Shown here piece after piece: positions 1 to 8,900 of a stretch of DNA of 36,358 nt. The translations under genes and the position numbers were made by a program. The notes beneath the pieces are model-generated. The model worked only from the letters and a program-made list of their open reading frames with translations, searched no databases and was not told the DNA's origin. Every line of letters begins with the position of its first letter. Position 1 is the stretch's first letter. Where the stretch lies: contig JAKSJK010000016.1 in the NCBI GenBank assembly GCA_024398095.1, positions 1 through 36,358 of the forward strand, in the 5' to 3' direction. Source of the stretch: Bacteroidales bacterium (lineage in GTDB: Bacteria; Bacteroidota; Bacteroidia; Bacteroidales; UBA932).

Positions 1-23
1 GCAGCCGCCTGAGAAGCCAGAAG

Positions 24-46
24 CCCAAAAGTCTTTAGCTTTTGGG
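24..46. other. Hairpin at left edge
   Basis: An 8-bp perfect inverted repeat (CCCAAAAG / CTTTTGGG) with a 7-base loop. No T-run follows on either strand, so it is not a standard intrinsic terminator. It could be the end of an upstream transcription unit or part of a repeat outside the window. Confidence 0.35.
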
Positions 47-71
47 TAGTTCACTCCACAGTGGCTTTAAA

Positions 72-160
72 TAGCCAAACCGGGATAATACTTACCGTAT
101 TTGGCTAGATTAAGCTGTTTTATTTGGCCAAACGATAGGGATTTTATATATTTGTGGCTA
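72..160 (+). promoter_or_regulatory. Promoter with repeated TTTGGCTA-like sites
   Basis: A Bacteroidetes promoter is present: TTTG at 123-126, 20 bases, then TATATTTG at 147-154, followed by the ATG at 174. Upstream, TAGCCAAA (72-79) and TTTGGCTA (100-107) form a perfect 8-bp inverted repeat with 20 bases between. Related copies, TTTGGCCA at 123-130 and TTGTGGCTA at 152-160, overlap the -33 and -7 elements. This layout suggests an operator for an unidentified regulator. Confidence 0.55.
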
Positions 161-173
161 AATAAGATTAGCT

Positions 174-1601
174 ATGATAGGAAGAAAACAAGAGTCAGCA
201 AGTCTGCAAAGATTTCTGGACAGTAAGAGAGCCGAGATTATTGTTGTGTATGGGCGGAGACGTGTCGGAAAAACTTTCCTTGTTAACGAGTTCTTTTCAA
301 ATAGTTATGCCTTCAAGCATACCGCTGTGTCTCCGATAGGAAGGAAGAAAACCGGACTGATGAAGATTCAACTGCAGGAATTCTTTTATTCGCTGAAATC
401 ATACGGGTTGGATTCAGGCATTCCCTGCCCGACATCATGGACAGAGGCGTTCCACCTGCTTCAAGAGTTGCTTGACAGGAAATATAACGGAAACAAGCAG
501 GTGATTTTCATTGACGAATTGCCGTGGATGGACACTCCAAGGGCAAACTTTCTGTCGGCCTTCGAACATTTCTGCAACGACTGGTGTCTGGCCAGAAAGC
601 ATGTGAAGCTGATTGTTTGCGGCAGTGCGACATCCTGGATTGTCGATAAGATGCTTGACAATAAGGGTGGATTCTATAACAGGACTACCTCCAGGATATA
701 TGTAAAGCCATTCACATTGAAGGAGTGTCGTGAATACTTCGACTCTGAAGGGTTCTGCATTGACAATTACGACATCATACTCTGCTATATGGCCTTTGGC
801 GGAATTCCGTACTATCTGTCGCAGTTGCGCAGAGACTATAGCGTGGCACAGAACATCGATGCGCTGCTCTTCGACAAGGAGGGAAACCTGGCGGATGAAT
901 TCGACAAGCTGTTCCAGTCGCAGTTCACCAATCCGGAGATGCTGAAGGAGATAGTGACTCAGGTCGGGAGCAAACGTTGCGGACTGACGAGGGATGAGAT
1001 TTTAAAGGGGATGAAACAATCCTCCGGCGGCACGTTCTCCGATTCTTTGCAAGCACTTGAGAAGAGTCGGTTCATTTCTTCAGATATCCCTTTCGGAGAA
1101 ACGGAAAAGAAATACAGGCTATCGGATCTGTTCTGTTATTTCTATCTCCACCACGTCAAGAAGAACGCTGGAAACAAAACATACTGGCAGAACAACTACA
1201 ATTCCTCCGCGATGAACAACTGGCTTGGACTAGCATTCGAGGAAGTGGTATTCAGCCATATAGACCAGATAAAGCGCTCACTCGGTATCTCCGGTGTCAT
1301 GACCAGGGAATCATCTTGGTCCGTGGAAGGAGACAATGAGAATCCAGGAATGCAGATAGACCTGATCATTGACAGGGATGATAGGGTGATAAACGTCTGC
1401 GAGATAAAGTTCAGCCGCAGGGAGTATTCAGTTACTGGTGGTTACGCAAGGAAAATCGAGGAGAGAATTGACAAAGTGAGAGAGCATTCTCATATTAAAG
1501 GTAGTATCATTTCCGTTCTGATTACTACGTATGGACTAAAGAACAATGAGTTCTCTGGAAGATTCTCGAAAGTGATTTCTATGGAGGACCTTTTCGTATA
1601 G
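174..1601 (+). CDS. AAA ATPase with C-terminal DUF234 nuclease-like domain
   Basis: A 475-residue cytoplasmic ATPase of the archaeal-type ATP-binding family common in Bacteroidetes. The P-loop GRRRVGKT is at residues 27-34 and the Walker B strand QVIFIDE at 109-115. A winged-helix-like stretch follows (about 255-325). The C-terminal DUF234 region carries a PD-(D/E)XK-type signature: D396 in QIDLIID and E410-x-K412 in CEIKFS. Length is normal for the family and no truncation is seen. The ATG lies about 13 bases after the expected start from the -7 box at 147-154. The biological role of this family is not well established; it often sits in variable regions. It stands alone here, with no gene close behind it. 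Confidence 0.85.
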   Translation: MIGRKQESASLQRFLDSKRAEIIVVYGRRRVGKTFLVNEFFSNSYAFKHTAVSPIGRKKTGLMKIQLQEFFYSLKSYGLDSGIPCPTSWTEAFHLLQELLDRKYNGNKQVIFIDELPWMDTPRANFLSAFEHFCNDWCLARKHVKLIVCGSATSWIVDKMLDNKGGFYNRTTSRIYVKPFTLKECREYFDSEGFCIDNYDIILCYMAFGGIPYYLSQLRRDYSVAQNIDALLFDKEGNLADEFDKLFQSQFTNPEMLKEIVTQVGSKRCGLTRDEILKGMKQSSGGTFSDSLQALEKSRFISSDIPFGETEKKYRLSDLFCYFYLHHVKKNAGNKTYWQNNYNSSAMNNWLGLAFEEVVFSHIDQIKRSLGISGVMTRESSWSVEGDNENPGMQIDLIIDRDDRVINVCEIKFSRREYSVTGGYARKIEERIDKVREHSHIKGSIISVLITTYGLKNNEFSGRFSKVISMEDLFV

Positions 1602-1673
1602 AATGCCGATATTCACGAATAACAACATTCACCAAAACATAGTTATTCATGAATCAAACAAGTTATGGTCGTG

Positions 1674-1746
1674 AGGGTGTTTACAGCGAGCATCTTTATG
1701 CTCGCGGCCCGAGCAGAACAAGTTCGGGACTTATTTGTCACACCCT
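1674..1746 (+). ncRNA. Possible branched structured RNA
   Basis: An outer 7-bp stem (AGGGTGT at 1674-1680 with ACACCCT at 1740-1746) encloses two further hairpins: GCGAGCAT / ATGCTCGC (1686-1705, 4-base loop) and CCCGA / TCGGG just after it. Three nested and adjacent stems in 73 bases are unusual for a spacer. There is no promoter or conserved family I can name, so the call rests on base-pairing alone. It could equally be a degenerate repeat. Confidence 0.25.
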
Positions 1747-1981
1747 GGCAGTCAGGGATGCGACATCGACCTCTCATCGGCAAACGTTCTTGAAATCCTT
1801 CTAGCCTACCGTGCCTTCAGGCAGACCCTGAATGCAAGCTACAGCAATGAAAACATCGTCCGCAAGGTGCGCCTTCTTGGCTCATCTGCAATAGTCCGTG
1901 GAAGATTTGATTTTGGTCTCAAGTTATGGAGATGTTGCCATACTTACTTTACTCATACGAAGTATGATTTTTCCACGGGTG

Positions 1982-2011
1982 TTTGGAATTCAGAAATAAT
2001 CCGTATATTTC
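1982..2011 (+). promoter_or_regulatory. Promoter for FISUMP-like lipoprotein
   Basis: TTTG (1982-1985) and TATATTTC (2004-2011) are 18 bases apart, close to the Bacteroidetes consensus spacing, and lie about 50 bases before the ATG at 2062. The last base of the -7 box departs from consensus. Confidence 0.4.
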
Positions 2012-2061
2012 TTCCCGATTGAACATCCGTCCAACCTATTGAATGAATTAACATTACAATT

Positions 2062-2799
2062 ATGAGAAATTTTTTTGGCTTCATTGTTATCACAGCTCTT
2101 GTATGTCTCGCGTCATCCTGCAACAAGGACACACCTGACTCTCCCGAGGCCGGTCCTCTGGACAAGTTCTCGGTATCCCCCAGCAAGAAGGTATATTTCC
2201 CAACTACGGGTAATGTACTTATGGCGTGTCCAAATGGTAAACCGGAAGATACCTCCGATATATGGACGATTGCCCCTCATCAGTATGACTCCGGTACGTG
2301 GCCGACCGGGACCACCGGGAGGGTGTGTATCCAAATTGGCAGTTGGCTTGGGACAGACTGTGTACCTAAGGCTGACTGGGCGTATAAAGTCGGTGACTCC
2401 AGCCTGCGCGTTCTCTCGATTGACGAGTGGCATTATCTCGTAAGTTATGGCGACAAGAAGAATTCTACCCGCGAAGGTCTCGTAGCCTACGGTGTAACGG
2501 TCGCGGGGGTCCCGAACTGCGTCATCATCTATCCCGACGGATACAGGGGGAAAATCGTTAAAGACGGAGACACGACAACATATAATGATGTCTCCGAGTG
2601 GAAGGCTGCCGACAAGGAGCATGTGGTATGCCTACCGGTGTGGGGTTTTGATGTATATGGTTGCTACTGGTCGTCTTCCACCAGTGGTAGCAAGACATAC
2701 GTTTTCAGCTGGGTATATGATAGACCCTACTATAACGGAGTTACACAGTTAAACACCTCCGAGCGTGCTTGCGTCCGCCTTGTCAGGGATGTGAAATAA
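2062..2799 (+). CDS. Lipoprotein with FISUMP-like C-terminal domain
   Basis: A 245-residue predicted lipoprotein: a hydrophobic leader ends in the lipobox LASSC with Cys20. The mature part has a C-terminal pattern, 'GCYWSSS' followed by 'SERACVRLVRD', typical of the FISUMP (Fibrobacter succinogenes major paralogous) domain and of related Bacteroidetes fimbrillin-associated or surface proteins that end in xRxVRxVR-type strands. It is probably anchored to the outer membrane and exposed outside the cell. Ligand and role are unknown. The gene is apparently monocistronic; the next reading frame is broken. Confidence 0.75.
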   Translation: MRNFFGFIVITALVCLASSCNKDTPDSPEAGPLDKFSVSPSKKVYFPTTGNVLMACPNGKPEDTSDIWTIAPHQYDSGTWPTGTTGRVCIQIGSWLGTDCVPKADWAYKVGDSSLRVLSIDEWHYLVSYGDKKNSTREGLVAYGVTVAGVPNCVIIYPDGYRGKIVKDGDTTTYNDVSEWKAADKEHVVCLPVWGFDVYGCYWSSSTSGSKTYVFSWVYDRPYYNGVTQLNTSERACVRLVRDVK

Positions 2800-2801
2800 T
2801 T

Positions 2802-2889
2802 GGCTGCGTGTTCTTCAAGTACCTTGTTCCGAGAGGCGAAACCTATGACAAGAAGTACAGAGAGAAACTCAGAGACGACGACAAATAGA
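2802..2889 (+). pseudogene. Possible C-terminal gene remnant
   Basis: Directly after the lipoprotein stop, one frame reads 28 sense codons ending in a highly charged, natural-looking C-terminus (YDKKYREKLRDDDK) and a TAG stop, with no start upstream. It looks like the tail of a lost or relocated gene. I cannot name the parent family, and chance coding cannot be excluded. Confidence 0.2.
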
Positions 2890-2945
2890 GCGGCTGACGG
2901 TTCAGAAAGTGCAGACACAGATAGGCTTATACGCTTAACTCCGCG

Positions 2946-2953
2946 TATATTTG
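2946..2953 (+). promoter_or_regulatory. -7 box before PLD-family pseudogene
   Basis: TATATTTG matches TAnnTTTG and lies about 33 bases before the ATG at 2986. No clear TTTG is found at -33. A weak CCGTC/GACGG hairpin (about 2961-2985) sits in the short leader. Confidence 0.35.
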
Positions 2954-2985
2954 GCATTGAGCCGTCTTTTCTTTATTTTTGACGG

Positions 2986-3724
2986 ATGAGATTCAAACGT
3001 GTCCTTCTGCTTTCCCTGGTGGTGCTCCTCAGCAGTTGTGCATCACTCTCGTCCCTTTCAATCCAGGGGGCGGATGAACTGGACAGAGGAAAACATATGC
3101 AAGGTCCAAGGGGCCTGGTGGACACGCGACTTAACCCTGCGCCTGGAAGGTCCGGTTCTGGACGACATTAACACCTGCTTTGAAAGGGTTTGGAACTCCT
3201 TGTCTGAAGAAAAACTTCATTACAGGACCCAAGGCGGGACCACCTCCTCCGCGGGCAGTGTCAGGCTGACCGTGGCCGACACCTACGGCGGCCAGGCAGC
3301 CCCGAGCCCAGAGCAATTGTTTCTCAGCATCATCGAAGGGGCCGAGTCGGAAATCAGGCTCGTGAATGCATATTTCATCCCTTCCGCCCGAATCAGGCGC
3401 GCCATCCGCAAGGCCGCCGACCGCGGTGTTGCCGTCCACATCCTGATGGGCGAGTGCACAGACCTCCCCGCAATTCTGACCCCGCTACCTCTTCGGCTCG
3501 CACGCCAGCTCGCACGCCACGAGAACATAGTCCTTCATCTCGTCCCCGAGGTGTTCTTCCACGCGAAGGCCCTGTCCTCCGACTGCCGGACGCTGATGAC
3601 AGGCTCCTGCAATCTTGACTTCCTGAGCCGCCACACCAATCTTGAAATCAGCCTCATTGCCCGCGACTCCACCCTCACCTCAGACTTCAACCGCCTCTTC
3701 GACTCCCAATTCACAAGCCATTGA
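2986..3724 (+). pseudogene. Broken phospholipase D / cardiolipin synthase-family gene
   Basis: Two frames are needed to read this gene. The first (from ATG 2986) gives a lipoprotein leader ending in LLSSC. The second, shifted frame gives GRMNWTEEN..., then LRLEGPVLDD, and a full second PLD half with H-A-K-A-x3-D and the following GSCNLD motif (the HKD signature HxKx4D). Family members have two HKD motifs; the first is missing. The leader passes almost directly into sequence that normally follows the first motif, so the gene seems to have lost about a third of its length and its frame near 3070. A working product is unlikely. It is followed by a bidirectional terminator and tRNA-Ser(GGA). Confidence 0.7.
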
Positions 3725-3761
3725 CGCAGAACGTTTCTGGCTCAATGGGAAACTTTTTATG

Positions 3762-3795
3762 AAAAATGCCTTGCAGATAACTGCAGGGCATTTTC
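3762..3795. terminator. Bidirectional terminator
   Basis: A nearly perfect 14-bp stem (AAAATGCC..GCAG / CTGC..GGCATTTT) with a 4-base loop. T-runs follow on both strands (TTTT on +, TTTTT on -). It can end both the PLD-family remnant and the tRNA-Ser(GGA) transcript. Confidence 0.75.
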
Positions 3796-3798
3796 TTG

Positions 3799-3886
3799 CG
3801 GAGAGATCGGGATTCGAACCCGAGATACCCTTTTGGAGTATACACGCTTTCCAGGCGTGCCTCTTAAGCCACTCGAGCATCTCTCC
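3799..3886 (-). tRNA. tRNA-Ser (anticodon GGA)
   Basis: An 88-nt cloverleaf with a 7-bp acceptor stem (GGAGAGA / TCTCTCC), the anticodon loop CTGGAAA giving GGA, a long variable arm as expected for serine, and the T-loop GGTTCGAATCC. CCA is not encoded. It reads UCC/UCU codons. Confidence 0.95.
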
Positions 3887-3896
3887 TTTCTGGGTG

Positions 3897-3927
3897 CAAA
3901 TATAGGAAAAAAATATCTACTGGCAAT
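3897..3927 (-). promoter_or_regulatory. Promoter of tRNA-Ser(GGA)
   Basis: On the - strand TATATTTG (3897-3904) is preceded, 19 bases away, by ATTG (3924-3927), close to TTTG. This puts transcription start a few bases before the tRNA 5' end. Confidence 0.55.
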
Positions 3928-3933
3928 AATTCG

Positions 3934-4644
3934 CTATTTAACTTGTTGCTGCTGCAGGAATACGGCTCTGCCTGCTATGATGGCCTGGGCGGCGAAGTAA
4001 GGCACCATGATAAGGTATTTCTCGGCAGGGACATCGCCCACGAACATGTTCCAGGCGAGGATGAAATCAGACATCACGAAGAAGGCTGCACCGAGTCCGA
4101 GGATCCAATCCTTGGTCATGAGGGCGGTGAAGAGCATGATGGTGATGATCGAGGCGTAGGAAATCACGCAGATGCGCAGCAGCCTGACATCCACGCACGG
4201 AGCTATGCGGGTGAGGGCGTTGTAGTAGATGATCACGCAGAGCGCCAGCACCATCCCGAGGTAAAGCCCGTCGTGTTTTTCAATCTTCTTCTGTGAGCGT
4301 TTGAGCCTGAATCCGCTTATGCAGAAATATGTGATGTAGAAGACATGGGCGAGGGCGAAGAACAGCATCTGCCCGATGAAGGCCCAGTCGCCGTCTGCCG
4401 TGGCTTTGAACGAGCCGGAAAGATCTCCCATGGCAGAGAGGAAAAGGGCCGCTGTGATCTCCCAGGGGGCGAGTCCGATCGAGAATGCACCGAGGATGAA
4501 AAGCGGGATGCAGATCTTGTGGGGGAGGGCGAAGAATGGAGTGAAATACAGCACGGCAAAGATCCCTGCCAGGGCTGCTGCGGCTATGATCCTGTTTCTC
4601 TTGGAAACTATCATTTCAAAAATTTCCGATACTTTCTTATCCAT
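3934..4644 (-). CDS. YhhN / lysoplasmalogenase-family membrane protein
   Basis: About 236 residues with seven to eight hydrophobic helices. Family marks are LFLSAMGDLSG, the GQMLFFALAHVFYITYF helix, FFVMSDFILAWNMF and the C-terminal MVPYFAAQAII. The YhhN/TMEM86 family hydrolyses the vinyl-ether bond of lysoplasmalogens in animals; the bacterial members are mostly uncharacterised, so the enzymatic role is inferred. The ATG at 4644 is chosen because a -7 box (4663-4670, - strand) overlaps the longer TTG-started frame. The gene is monocistronic and divergent from the glycan operon. Confidence 0.75.
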   Translation of the reverse strand: MDKKVSEIFEMIVSKRNRIIAAAALAGIFAVLYFTPFFALPHKICIPLFILGAFSIGLAPWEITAALFLSAMGDLSGSFKATADGDWAFIGQMLFFALAHVFYITYFCISGFRLKRSQKKIEKHDGLYLGMVLALCVIIYYNALTRIAPCVDVRLLRICVISYASIITIMLFTALMTKDWILGLGAAFFVMSDFILAWNMFVGDVPAEKYLIMVPYFAAQAIIAGRAVFLQQQQVK

Positions 4645-4662
4645 TAATTGTGATGTTTTCCC

Positions 4663-4670
4663 CAAATGTA
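4663..4670 (-). promoter_or_regulatory. -7 box of YhhN-family gene
   Basis: TACATTTG on the - strand fits TAnnTTTG, about 19 bases before the ATG at 4644. No TTTG is evident at -33. Confidence 0.45.
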
Positions 4671-4712
4671 CGAAAAATTTTTACTGCGGGTGATAACATA
4701 CGGATATATTAC

Positions 4713-4720
4713 TATATTTG
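4713..4720 (+). promoter_or_regulatory. -7 box of the mannan utilization operon
   Basis: TATATTTG fits TAnnTTTG; the first operon ATG is at 4762, leaving a leader of about 35 bases. The -33 region is poor, as expected for a promoter that needs an activator, but this is inference. Confidence 0.45.
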
Positions 4721-4761
4721 TAATATACCACTAATTTTCAACACTAGTCAGATCAGAACAT

Positions 4762-5904
4762 ATGAAACTGCGCAAACTGATGACAATCATCACTTTGGCT
4801 TCATTGGTGCTTTCTTCCTGCAGCCCCAAGGCTCCGAAGCACAGCGCTGAAGCAGAAGCTCTTCTTACCAGACTTGGAAAAATCGCTGCCACCGGACACC
4901 ACATGGTGGCCCACCAGGATGACCTCGTGTATGGCACTTACTGGAATGTCAACAATGACGGCACCCAGGACTTCAAACGCTCGGACGTCCTTTCCTGCGC
5001 CGGCGACTATCCTGCAGTTGTGGGCTTTGAACTGGGCGAGATTGAACTCGGAGGGGAGTACAGCCTCGACAGCGTCCGCTTCGATTACATCCGTGAGGCT
5101 TCACTGGCGCACTACAACAGAGGCGGCATCATCACCTATTCTTGGCATTGCCGCAACCCGCTGACCGGCGAGAGCGCCTGGGACGTGAGTTCCGACCAGG
5201 TGGTGAAATTCATTCTCCCGGGCGGCAGCGAGCATGAGAAATTCATGGGCTGGATGGACACTCTCTGCGAGTGGCTCCTCACCCTCAGGACTGAGGACGG
5301 CGCACTCATGCCTGTGATCTGGCGTCCTTGGCACGAGCACACCGGAGGCTGGTTCTGGTGGGGCGTGGACGGTCTCTGCACCTATGAGGACTACATCGCC
5401 CTCTGGAAGATGACCTACGACTACATGGTCGGCGAGAAGGGACTTGACAACCTGATCTGGACAACTTCTCCGGACGTACGCGACACTCTGCCTGTAGAGA
5501 TGGTGGAAGCTTCCTACCCAGGCGACGCCTATGTCGACATCCTCGGCATCGACTGCTACTGGTGGGGCGGCGAAGATGTGAAGGCGCAGACTCAGAACTA
5601 TATCTACAAGATGACCAGCAGCCTTGAAAAGCTGACCGCGCTGGGCAAAAAGCACAACAAGCTCATCGCCGTGACCGAGACCGGCGCCGAGGGCATCAAA
5701 GACCATGAGTTCTGGACCGAGGGCCTGGCGGCTTCGATGGAAGGCTTCAATGCCATCTACGCGCTGACCTGGCGCAACGCCAGCGATCCTGCCCATGTCG
5801 GACACTACTTCTGCACCTATCCGGGCGAGGCCTCTGAGGCGGACTTCAAGGCCTACACCGAGCGGGAGGACGTGCTCTTGCTGGGTGACATCCAGGAATT
5901 CTAG
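4762..5904 (+). CDS. GH26 beta-mannanase-family lipoprotein (first copy)
   Basis: A 380-residue glycoside hydrolase family 26 protein with a lipoprotein leader (lipobox ending in Cys20). Family marks: HQDDLVYGTYW at 51-61, the acid/base region RPWHEHTGGWFWWG with Glu192, and the nucleophile region VTETGAEG with Glu306. Most GH26 enzymes cut beta-1,4-mannosidic bonds in mannan, glucomannan or galactomannan by a retaining mechanism. A lipidated form in a SusC/D operon probably sits on the cell surface and does the first cleavage. It is the first gene of the operon, 21 bases before SusC. Exact substrate is not shown by sequence. Confidence 0.88.
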   Translation: MKLRKLMTIITLASLVLSSCSPKAPKHSAEAEALLTRLGKIAATGHHMVAHQDDLVYGTYWNVNNDGTQDFKRSDVLSCAGDYPAVVGFELGEIELGGEYSLDSVRFDYIREASLAHYNRGGIITYSWHCRNPLTGESAWDVSSDQVVKFILPGGSEHEKFMGWMDTLCEWLLTLRTEDGALMPVIWRPWHEHTGGWFWWGVDGLCTYEDYIALWKMTYDYMVGEKGLDNLIWTTSPDVRDTLPVEMVEASYPGDAYVDILGIDCYWWGGEDVKAQTQNYIYKMTSSLEKLTALGKKHNKLIAVTETGAEGIKDHEFWTEGLAASMEGFNAIYALTWRNASDPAHVGHYFCTYPGEASEADFKAYTEREDVLLLGDIQEF

Positions 5905-5925
5905 CAGACATCCCAATTACTTGGC

Positions 5926-8900
5926 ATGAAATACTTGACTAAACTTTCAACGGTGCTCGCTGTCTTGCTGACGGTGGGCACTATGGCTTTTGCCCAGACC
6001 AAGGTGAACGTCCACGGTGTCGTAAAGGACGCTGCCGGCGAGCCTATAGTCGGGGCGAGCGTTGTGCTGCCCGGCACCACTACCGGCACGATCAGCGGCA
6101 TTGACGGCGATTTCTCCCTGAGGAATGTGCCTAAGGACGCTACTCTGGCGGTGGAATGCCTGGGTTATGCATCCCAGACCATCCAGCTGGGCGGTAGGAC
6201 CGAACTTTCAATCGTGCTGGAAGAGGATACCATGTTCATCGAGGAAACCGTAGTCGTGGGCTACGGCCAGATGAAGAAGAGCGACCTCACCGGATCGGTA
6301 TCCTCCGTGAAGACAGAGATCCTGACCGACACCCCGTCCAACTCCATTGACGGACTGCTGCAGGGCCGCGTGGCCGGTGTGCAGGTCATCAACTCCTCGC
6401 AGGATCCGGGCGCCAGCTCGACCATCCGCATCCGAGGCAATTCGTCTCTGAACGGCTCTAACGCCCCTCTCGTCGTGATCGATGGCTTCCCATATGGCGA
6501 AGCTGGAGCGTTTAACTCCATCAACCCTCAGGACATCATCTCCATGGAGGTGCTCAAGGACGCGTCCGCATCGGCGATCTACGGATCCCGCGGTGCCAAC
6601 GGTGTCATCTTGATCACCACCCGCAAGGCCAAGGGCAACCTTACCCGCGTGAGCGTACGTCAGCAGACCACCATTTCCTCCTTCTCGAAGGACCTGGACA
6701 TTTGGCGTGACCCGGTGCTGATGGCGATGATCTCTAACGAAGGCCGCAAGAATGCCGGCCTCACCGAGCAGTACATCGGTGCGGTCAACACCAACGGCAT
6801 CTACTATCCGTCCATCAACGAACTCCAGACCAGCTGGACCACCAACACCAGGTGGGACGAACTGGTTTTCCGTGCATGCCCGGTGTCTGACAACACCACC
6901 ATCCAGATCCAGAGCAGCAACGACAGGACCATGTTCACGGCCTCCGCCAACTACTTCCTGGACAACGGCATGTATATAAAGGACAACTACAACAAATTCG
7001 GCGGCAACTTCGCTGTGGAGCACAAGATTATAGACAACCTGACCCTGAAGGCCAGCGCGAACATCACCCACAGCAAGCGTCACGACAACGGCTACCTGTC
7101 CTACAACCGAAATCCTATCTTCCCGGTATATAACGAAGACGGCAGCTACTGGCAGTACAGCGTGCAGGACTACTACCACCCTCTCGCCCTCACCGAGCTG
7201 CAGAAGAACGAGACCAAGGGCATGAACCTGATCTCCTACTTCGCTGCGAATTACCAGGTGCTGCCTTGCCTGAACCTCACCGCCCAGCTCAACTACAAGC
7301 ACGGCGAGACGGTGCAGGACGTGTACTATCCGAAGAAATATTCCGAAAGGGGAGTCTTCAATGACGGCTACGGCGGCATCCAGAACTGGAAGGACGACAA
7401 TGTGGTGATCGAGGCCTATGCGACCTTCGACAAGACATTCGCACAGAAGCACCATGTGACCGCGATGGCCGGCTACTCCTACGAGAACTACAATTCCCGC
7501 AGTTCCGGACTCGCAGGTGTGGGCTTCGTGAACGAGAGCCTCGGCAATGAGAACCTCGCTGCGGGCGATCCCGAGAAGTACCAGATCAGCAACAGCGCCT
7601 ACAAGACCGAGCTCGTGTCCGGCATGCTGCGACTGAACTACAGCTACGACAACCGCTACCTGGTGACCTTCACGGCCCGTGCCGACGGCTCGTCGAAATT
7701 CGGCGCCAACAACAAATGGGCCTTCTTCCCATCCGGCGCCGTGAGCTGGAAGATGAACGAAGAGTCCTGGATGAAGGACATCAGGTGGATAGACCTGATG
7801 AAGGTCCGCGCCTCATACGGCATCAGCGGCAACCAGGGTATCTCGGCCTACCAGACCCTCAGCCGCTACGGCCAGCACAAGTACTTCAACGACGGCCAGT
7901 GGGTGACCGCAATCGGTCCTGGCTACCAGTCCGGCTACACCGGCCAGGGCGGCATCTACGCTGTCTGGAGCGGTATCCCGAACACCGGCCTGAAGTGGGA
8001 GACCACCTCCCAGGTCGACCTCGGCATCGACGCCGGCTTTTTTGACAACAGGCTCAATGTGACCTTCGACTGGTACTGGAAACACACCTCCGACCTGCTC
8101 CGCCAGCGCAACATCGCCCCTTCTTCCGGCTACGACAAGATGTGGGTGAACGACGGTGAGATCCTGAACCGTGGCTTCGAGGTGACCATTGACGGCGTCT
8201 TCTTCCGCAACCGCGACTGGAACGTGGGCGGCACCTTTGTGTTCTCGTGGAACCGCAACAAGGTGGTCAGTCTCGGCAACGCAGTTGAGGCCGGTCTGAA
8301 CGTGGACAAGCGCACCGGCATGCAGTACGAGTTCTACGGCAACAGTCTCGAACAGTATCGTGCCTATACCAATATACTCGCAGTCGGACAGCCTATGTAT
8401 GTCTTCTACGGCTATGTAGTGGACGGCATCGTGCAGAGCCTCGCAGACGGCCTCGACGCAGGTCTGAGCGGCGACGACGCGCAGCCGGGCGAGTACCGTT
8501 ATGTGAATATCTACAATGCCGACAGACTCGACACCGTGAACGAGGACGACCGCTGCATCATCGGCGATCCGAACCCTGACTTCACTGCCTCCCTGGCCCT
8601 CAACGCCAGCTGGAAGGGACTGGACTTCAGCATCTTCTTCAACGGAGTGTTCGGCAATGACGTGATCAACACCAAGCGTTTCGGCATGCCTTCCAACCAG
8701 CCTCTGCGCTGGACCCTGGACAACCGCACCGAGGCGTATCCAAGGCTCAACGACAGCCGTCAGGTGAAACTCTCCAACTGGTGGGTCGAAGACGGCTCAT
8801 TCGTCCGTATCCAGACGGCGACGCTGGGCTACACCTGGCACTACACCAAGAAGGACTACGGTCGCAAGCTGCGAGTGTACGTGAGCGGCGACAACCTCTT

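Larger units (their letters stand above)
1602..2061. other. Gene-poor stretch with several hairpins
   Basis: No convincing gene is seen. A 13-bp inverted repeat with one mismatch lies at 1611-1623 / 1642-1654, just after the ATPase stop, and may help end its transcript although no T-run follows. The segment 1674-1746 can fold as a branched structure (listed separately). An open frame of 95 codons at 1735-2022 starts inside that structure, has no signal peptide or recognised motif, and could be a gene remnant at most. The last 80 bases hold the promoter of the next lipoprotein gene. Confidence 0.4.

Noticed and set aside
1735..2022. 95-codon + strand frame in the spacer after the ATPase gene
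   Set aside because: It begins inside a stem-loop segment, has no recognised domain or signal, and ends near the next promoter; kept only as a possible remnant in the spacer note.
5101..5916. Long open frame on the - strand opposite the first GH26 gene
   Set aside because: It is fully antisense to a gene with clear family motifs; its sequence is low in normal protein character and arises from GC-biased third positions.
6208..7455. 415-codon open frame on the - strand opposite SusC
   Set aside because: A shadow of the SusC gene; rich in Val/His/Gly repeats produced by antisense codons, with no domain.
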